Shown here: positions 58,986 to 64,000 of the stretch, one piece after another
Layout: each line of letters opens with the position of its first letter
Position numbering within the stretch: the stretch's first letter is position 1
Assembly (NCBI GenBank): GCA_030248195.1
Contig: JASAND010017771.1
Span: forward strand, 1-64,000
Source: Trissonchulus latispiculum
Lineage: Eukaryota > Nematoda > Enoplea > Enoplida > Ironidae
DNA length: 64,000 nt
Reading direction: 5' to 3'
Translations under genes and position numbers: made by a program
The notes under the pieces: generated by a model
Seen by the model: only the letters and a program-made list of their open reading frames with translations
Database searches by the model: none
What the model was told of the DNA's origin: nothing

Positions 58986-61357
58986 TTTATGGCAAAAACA
59001 GCTATTTTAAAAAAATTTCCGCGCCGTCGGCGCGATAACTCTTTGCAAGAAACAAACGTCCAATGTACTGTTTTTGGGAAAAAACTGCAAAAACTTTTCA
59101 ACTTCTGGGGGCTCCGCGCCCCCCAGACCAACCGTTGCATGTTACTTTGGACCCCCCTTTTCAAAATCGTGGGTGCGGGCCTGCTGGTCACTAATGCTTA
59201 TACAGCGCTTAATATTAGTCAGATACCCGCCCATACATCATATAATTTCGGAATCCTCAGGTGGAAAACTTTTAAATTTAAAATTTTTAAAAATTTCAAA
59301 ATATCAATTTACCAGGATTTTTGTCCAAGCTAAAACTTTAACAAGCCACTGCTCACTTAGATAGAAAACTTTTCGTTTTGGGAGCGCTTAGACATCTAGT
59401 TTAACACAGAAAGCCATTTTCTCAAAATTTGAGCGTTGATTTTGCAAAGAATTTCTAGTTTGACTCAAAAATTGCAATATAATAGTACTGAAAAAACAGT
59501 GCATAAATTAGTCTCGATAAATGTAGCAAGTTCATCCAAACAGTATACAGTTTGCAAACTAGCGACGTGAATCGGATCGGGATCGGATCGCCAGCCAAAA
59601 TTACTACCGATCCGATCCGGAAAATGGAAGGCGATCCGATCCGATCCAGCCCCGGATCGGCAAATCCGATCCGGCCACAAATTTCTAATTCAATGATAGA
59701 TTATGATTGTCCTAGTTTCCTCGTCACTCGCTCAGACTAATAACAAAATAGTGCGTCCTCTGATGATTGGTCAAATACTGTTACTGAAACAATCTGTTCT
59801 TCATTATTCAACATTACAAGTCGTAAAATTTGTACTTTAAGGATCAGGAAACTGACTTCAAAATCGTTTTCAGTTTACTCGTTTACTCTAATGCCATTTC
59901 TGACAGCTTTGTAAGTTGCAAAAATTTCACGAAGACGATATTCCATTGTCAAACATCATAGCTGTGTTTAATCATTAAAGCTACCAGCGGTCAAACTGCC
60001 AAGATGTTGCAGCACTTTCTGCAATACAACTTAATGAAAATTAGGCTGAATAAACTTTGTCTGCGTGAAAGAAAGCATTTTCAACAAGAATTCCTCATTC
60101 AAATAAAATTCAGATGAAATTATTTGGAACTCTTCTAACAATTTTTCTAAAAATCCCAAAACTTTTGTGCAGATCCGAAAATTTTGCTTCGCCGGATTGA
60201 CGATTCGGGAAAATCAAGTCGATCCGATCCGACCTTCGAAACCTACACTTAACCGGAATACCAACACCGGTGAGGCGACAGTGATAGGACGGATTCTAAA
60301 TCATCTAACAGCATCTCAGAAACAAACTAAGAGGGAACAACTGACTATACCATTTTTAGATATCTAACGACGGAGATGATACTACTGAGAGTATCGGATA
60401 CTAGAGATCGGAAAATTTACGACAATCCAGTAATCAATAGGTCGGCTTCGTCACAAAAACTTACTTAAAAAGTTACTTTTGACATTGAAGACATTGAAAC
60501 CCTACTAGCCGTTTTCAGCATGATAACTAAACAGGATCTATGAACACGGCATCAAAATCTTAAACGTCAGTACTAAGTAAAAAGCTAAAGCCTTTACTAT
60601 AACACAGCAAAATACGATTACGTACAGTTTTGTACATGCAAGTTATATATGAATCAGTAGTAATTAATGTTAGGATTTTCTTATTTTCTTCATCAAACTC
60701 ATCTGTTCGAGAACAGCCCTTCGTTTCCTCTGAAAAAGATCATAGTAAAACCGCAAAATGAATTAAAACAGCTTTATTAATCTATAGAAATAGTATGCGT
60801 TTACACTGCGTACATTTTCTAAAAACACACGGATAGCGAAAACCATCACTAAAGGCTGCTTAATAATGTAAAAAAATCACTGCAAATCCTAGGTAAAGTA
60901 AAAAATATAGTTTAATAATTACCGCAGGTGTGGTCAGCTCTAGGATGTCATTTAAACGTCTCTTCAGGGGCGACAGGGTGACGCCGGTGGGATCTGCGGA
61001 GGAAGTGGAAGGAGCCGCTGTGGGACCGGCGGCACTGCTGCTGCTAGGCGTCGCTGGCTCCGAAATGTCCTCACATGTAGGCGGCCGCAGTCGGGACGGT
61101 ATTGTCAGTTCCTACAAGGACAAGGTGGTAGAGTAAATCTTAATGATAAAACCTGAAGTAAAATACAGAACCGAGAAAACGCGCATACACGTAAGCTCTG
61201 CACGCGTGAATCCGAGCGAATTGAAACTGCACAAAAGGTATGTTGCAGGCGGAGGCGTTGATTCACCACTTTGTGCAAGTGCACTCACGACTACAAAGGT
61301 ACATTTAACTTTAAAGCTCGAAAACATAATGCAGCCTCATCAAATAAAACTGTCCGC
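58986..61357. repeat. Left arm of a large palindrome
   Basis: Each position pairs with 122,997 minus its coordinate on the right (122,998 in the outer part because of one homopolymer indel). The arm is nearly identical from about 59.45 to 61.14 kb and more diverged at both extremes. It includes two DMAP1 exons and a GGATCGGATC array at about 59563-59690. Its true left edge may lie slightly further out, because the window ends inside the right arm. Confidence 0.9.
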
Positions 61358-61609
61358 AATAAATCTACTAAAAAGCCGCTAGCTCGTAGGTTGAAGCTAG
61401 TAAAAGGTAAAACAAAAAGACAGAAGCTGGACAGGCGACAAAAACCTTACGTACATCACGACCGGTCAAGGCGACATGCTGATGCCTGAGGGATTCCAAG
61501 TCGAACTGGCAGGACGCCAGGGCGGATCTCAACTCGTACAGCAGGATCAGATCGGATCGCAGACCATTGAACTGTTCACAAATCTCTTCTGTGGGCATCG
61601 GATTCAATT
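60670..61609 (-). CDS. DMAP1, C-terminal three exons only
   Basis: Exons 61609-61455, 61111-60923 and 60729-60670, ending with a stop after KKIRKS. The first gives NPMPTEEICEQFNGLRSDLI, LLYELRSALASCQFDLESL and RHQHVALTGRD, the conserved C-terminal DMAP1 domain; the second is a Ser/Pro/Ala-rich linker; the last is basic (RKRRAVLEQMSLMKKIRKS). Junctions are phase 0; the donor is read as GAT/GTACGT because the neighbouring site would open a stop. DMAP1 is a nuclear subunit of the NuA4/TIP60 and SRCAP chromatin complexes. Earlier exons, including the SANT-like domain, should lie to the right but that DNA is the inverted copy of the 3' end, so the gene appears cut by the palindrome. Confidence 0.85.
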
Positions 61610-61640
61610 CTACAAAAACAGTTAACAATGCGAACAGTTT
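61358..61640. other. Unique spacer of the palindrome
   Basis: About 280 bp present once between the two arms. It contains the first visible DMAP1 exon (minus strand) and nothing else recognised. Confidence 0.75.
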
Positions 61641-64000
61641 TATTTGATGAGGCTGCATTATGTTTTCGAGCTTAATAGCTTTTCGAGTTAAAGGTACCTT
61701 TGTAGTCGTGAGTGCACTTGCACAAAGTGGTGAATCAACGCCTCCGCCTGCAACATACCTTTTGTGCAGTTTCAAATCGCTCGGATTCACGCTTGCAGAT
61801 GCTTACGTGTATGCGCGTTTTCTCGGTTCTGTATTTTACTTCAGGTTTTATCATTAAGATTTACTCTACCATCTTGTCCTTGTAGGAACTGACAATACCG
61901 TCCCGACTGCGGCCGCCTACATGTGAGGACATTTCGGAGCCAGCGACGCCTAGCAGCAGCAGTGCCGCCGGTCCCACAGCGGCTCCTTCCACTTCCTCCG
62001 CAGATCCCACCGGCGTCACCCTGTCGCCCCTGAAGAGACGTTTAAATGACATCCTAGAGCTGACCACACCTGCGGTAATTATTAAACTATATTTTTTACT
62101 TTACCTAGGATTTGCAGTGATTTTTTTACATTATTAAGCAGCCTTTAGTGATGGTTTTCGCTATCCGTGTGTTTTTAGAAAATGTACGCAGTGTAAATGC
62201 ATAATATTTCTATAGATTAATAAAGCTGTTTTAATTCATTTTGCTGTTTTACTATGATCTTTTTCAGAGGAAACGAAGGGCTGTTCTCGAACAGATGAGT
62301 TTGATGAAGAAAATAAGAAAATCCTAATATTAATTACTACTGATTCATATATAACTTGCATGTACAAAACTGTACGTAATCGTATTTTGCTGTGTTATAG
62401 TAAAGGCTTTAGCTTTTTACTTAGTACTGACGTTTAAGATTTTGATGCCGTGTTCATAGATCCTGTTTAGTTATCATGCTGAAAACGGCTAGTAGGGTTT
62501 CAATGTCTTCAATGTCAAAAGTAACTTTTTAAGTAAGTTTTTGTGACGAAGCCGACCTATTGATTACTGGATTGTCGTAAATTTTCCGATCTCTAGTATC
62601 CGATACTCTCAGTAGTATCATCTCCGTCGTTAGATATCTAAAAATGGTATAGTCAGTTGTTCCCTCTTAGTTTGTTTCTGAGATGCTGTTAGATGATTTA
62701 GAATCCGTCCTATCACTGTCGCCTCACCGGTGTTGGTATTCCGGTTAAGTGTAGGTTTCGAAGGTCGGATCGGATCGACTTGATTTTCCCGAATCGTCAA
62801 TCCGGCGAAGCAAAATTTTCGGATTTGCACAAAAGTTTTGGGATTTTTAGAAAAATTGTTAGAAGAGTTCCAAATAATTTCATCTGAATTTTATTTGAAT
62901 GAGGAATTCTTGTTGAAAATGCTTTCTTTCACGCAGACAAAGTTTATTCAGCCTAATTTTCATTAAGTTGTATTGCAGAAAGTGCTGCAACATCTTGGCA
63001 GTTTGACCGCTGGTAGCTTTAATGATTAAACACAGCTATGATGTTTGACAATGGAATATCGTCTTCGTGAAATTTTTGCAACTTACAAAGCTGTCAGAAA
63101 TGGCATTAGAGTAAACGAGTAAACTGAAAACGATTTTGAAGTCAGTTTCCTGATCCTTAAAGTACAAATTTTACGACTTGTAATGTTGAATAATGAAGAA
63201 CAGATTGTTTCAGTAACAGTATTTGACCAATCATCAGAGGACGCACTATTTTGTTATTAGTCTGAGCGAGTGACGAGGAAACTAGGACAATCATAATCTA
63301 TCATTGAATTAGAAATTTGTGGCCGGATCGGATTTGCCGATCCGGGGCTGGATCGGATCGGATCGCCTTCCATTTTCCGGATCGGATCGGTAGTAATTTT
63401 GGCTGGCGATCCGATCCCGATCCGATTCACGTCGCTAGTTTGCAAACTGTATACTGTTTGGATGAACTTGCTACATTTATCGAGACTAATTTATGCACTG
63501 TTTTTTTCAGTACTATTATATTGCAATTTTTGAGTCAAACTAGAAATTCTTTGCAAAATCAACGCTCAAATTTTGAGAAAATGGCTTTCTGTGTTAAACT
63601 AGATGTCTAAGCGCTCCCAAAACGAAAAGTTTTCTATCTAAGTGAGCAGTGGCTTGTTAAAGTTTTAGCTTGGACAAAAATCCTGGTAAATTGATATTTT
63701 GAAATTTTTAAAAATTTTAAATTTAAAAGTTTTCCACCTGAGGATTCCGAAATTATATGATGTATGGGCGGGTATCTGACTAATATTAAGCGCTGTATAA
63801 GCATTGGTGACCAGCAGGCCCGCACCCACGATTTTGAAAGGGGGTGGCAAGGCAACATGCAACGGGTGGTCTGGGGGGCGCGGAGCCCACAGAAGTTGAA
63901 AAGTTTTTGCAGTTTTTTTCCAAAAAATGTACATTGGACGTTTATTTCTTGCAAAAAGTTATCGCGCCGACAGTGCGGAAATTTTTTTAAAATAGCTGTT
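61641..64000. repeat. Right arm of the large palindrome
   Basis: Inverted copy of 58986-61357. It continues to the window edge. Differences from the left arm are mostly near the spacer (for example about nine extra bases near 61672) and beyond 63.65 kb. Confidence 0.9.
61886..62327 (+). pseudogene. Inverted copy of the last two DMAP1 exons
   Basis: Exons 61886-62074 and 62268-62327 repeat the final two DMAP1 exons on the plus strand with intact splice sites and stop codon. The penultimate DMAP1 exon is not repeated, so this copy has no upstream partner in the window and is a partial duplicate unless it is an assembly product. Confidence 0.8.

Noticed and set aside
60930..61136. Identical 68-codon frames in both palindrome arms (also 61861-62067)
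   Set aside because: Antisense of the DMAP1 linker exon.
61143..61790. Mirror frames containing HKRYVAGGGVDSP
   Set aside because: Present in inverted orientation beside the spacer; intron sequence with no splice support.

Overview
The window is nuclear DNA from an animal, most likely an invertebrate. It is AT-rich, its genes are split by GT-AG introns (acceptors mostly TTTCAG-like), and it is full of short non-autonomous DNA transposons. The protein families present (MESD, DMAP1, ATMIN, insulin-like peptide, peptide GPCR) are bilaterian. I cannot name the phylum.

Layout. 1-5.2 kb: a tRNA-derived sequence, a 2 kb fold-back element and a TTAA-flanked element. 5.9-7.7 kb (+): a two-exon peptide-type GPCR with an apparent one-base frameshift at its C-terminus. 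7.9-16.5 kb: nested and inverted-repeat elements plus two orphan coding-like stretches. 16.5-25.9 kb: mostly featureless, with tRNA-derived repeats at 19.2-20.5 kb. 25.9-41.6 kb (+): a seven-exon gene for a coiled-coil protein of about 876 residues, possibly LZTS/N4BP3-like. Inside its fifth visible intron, on the opposite strand (38.1-39.2 kb), lies a candidate insulin-like peptide gene. It has signal peptide, B chain, dibasic sites and A-chain start, and a phase-1 intron in the C-peptide; a reading-frame shift falls in the A chain. 42.4-44.4 kb and 50.2-53.2 kb (-): two tandem MESD (Boca) paralogues with identical exon phases. 55.4-57.0 kb (-): a single-exon ATMIN/ASCIZ homologue with a TQT-rich tail. 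58.98 kb to the window end: a large palindrome centred near 61.5 kb; its spacer and left arm carry the last three DMAP1 exons (-), and its right arm repeats the last two exons in the opposite orientation.

Mobile DNA dominates the intergenic space. Four elements have perfect 8-bp target duplications and hAT-like ends; three are 447-455 bp long, and each carries its own GC-rich motif array. Another family (ends CCAAGAGTACATAAT) duplicates a 5-bp TTNAA target. A third family is flanked by TTAA with GGTGGTG ends. The genes do not form an operon or pathway. The clearest functional grouping is secretory: two MESD chaperones near a hormone-like gene and a peptide receptor, which may be coincidence.
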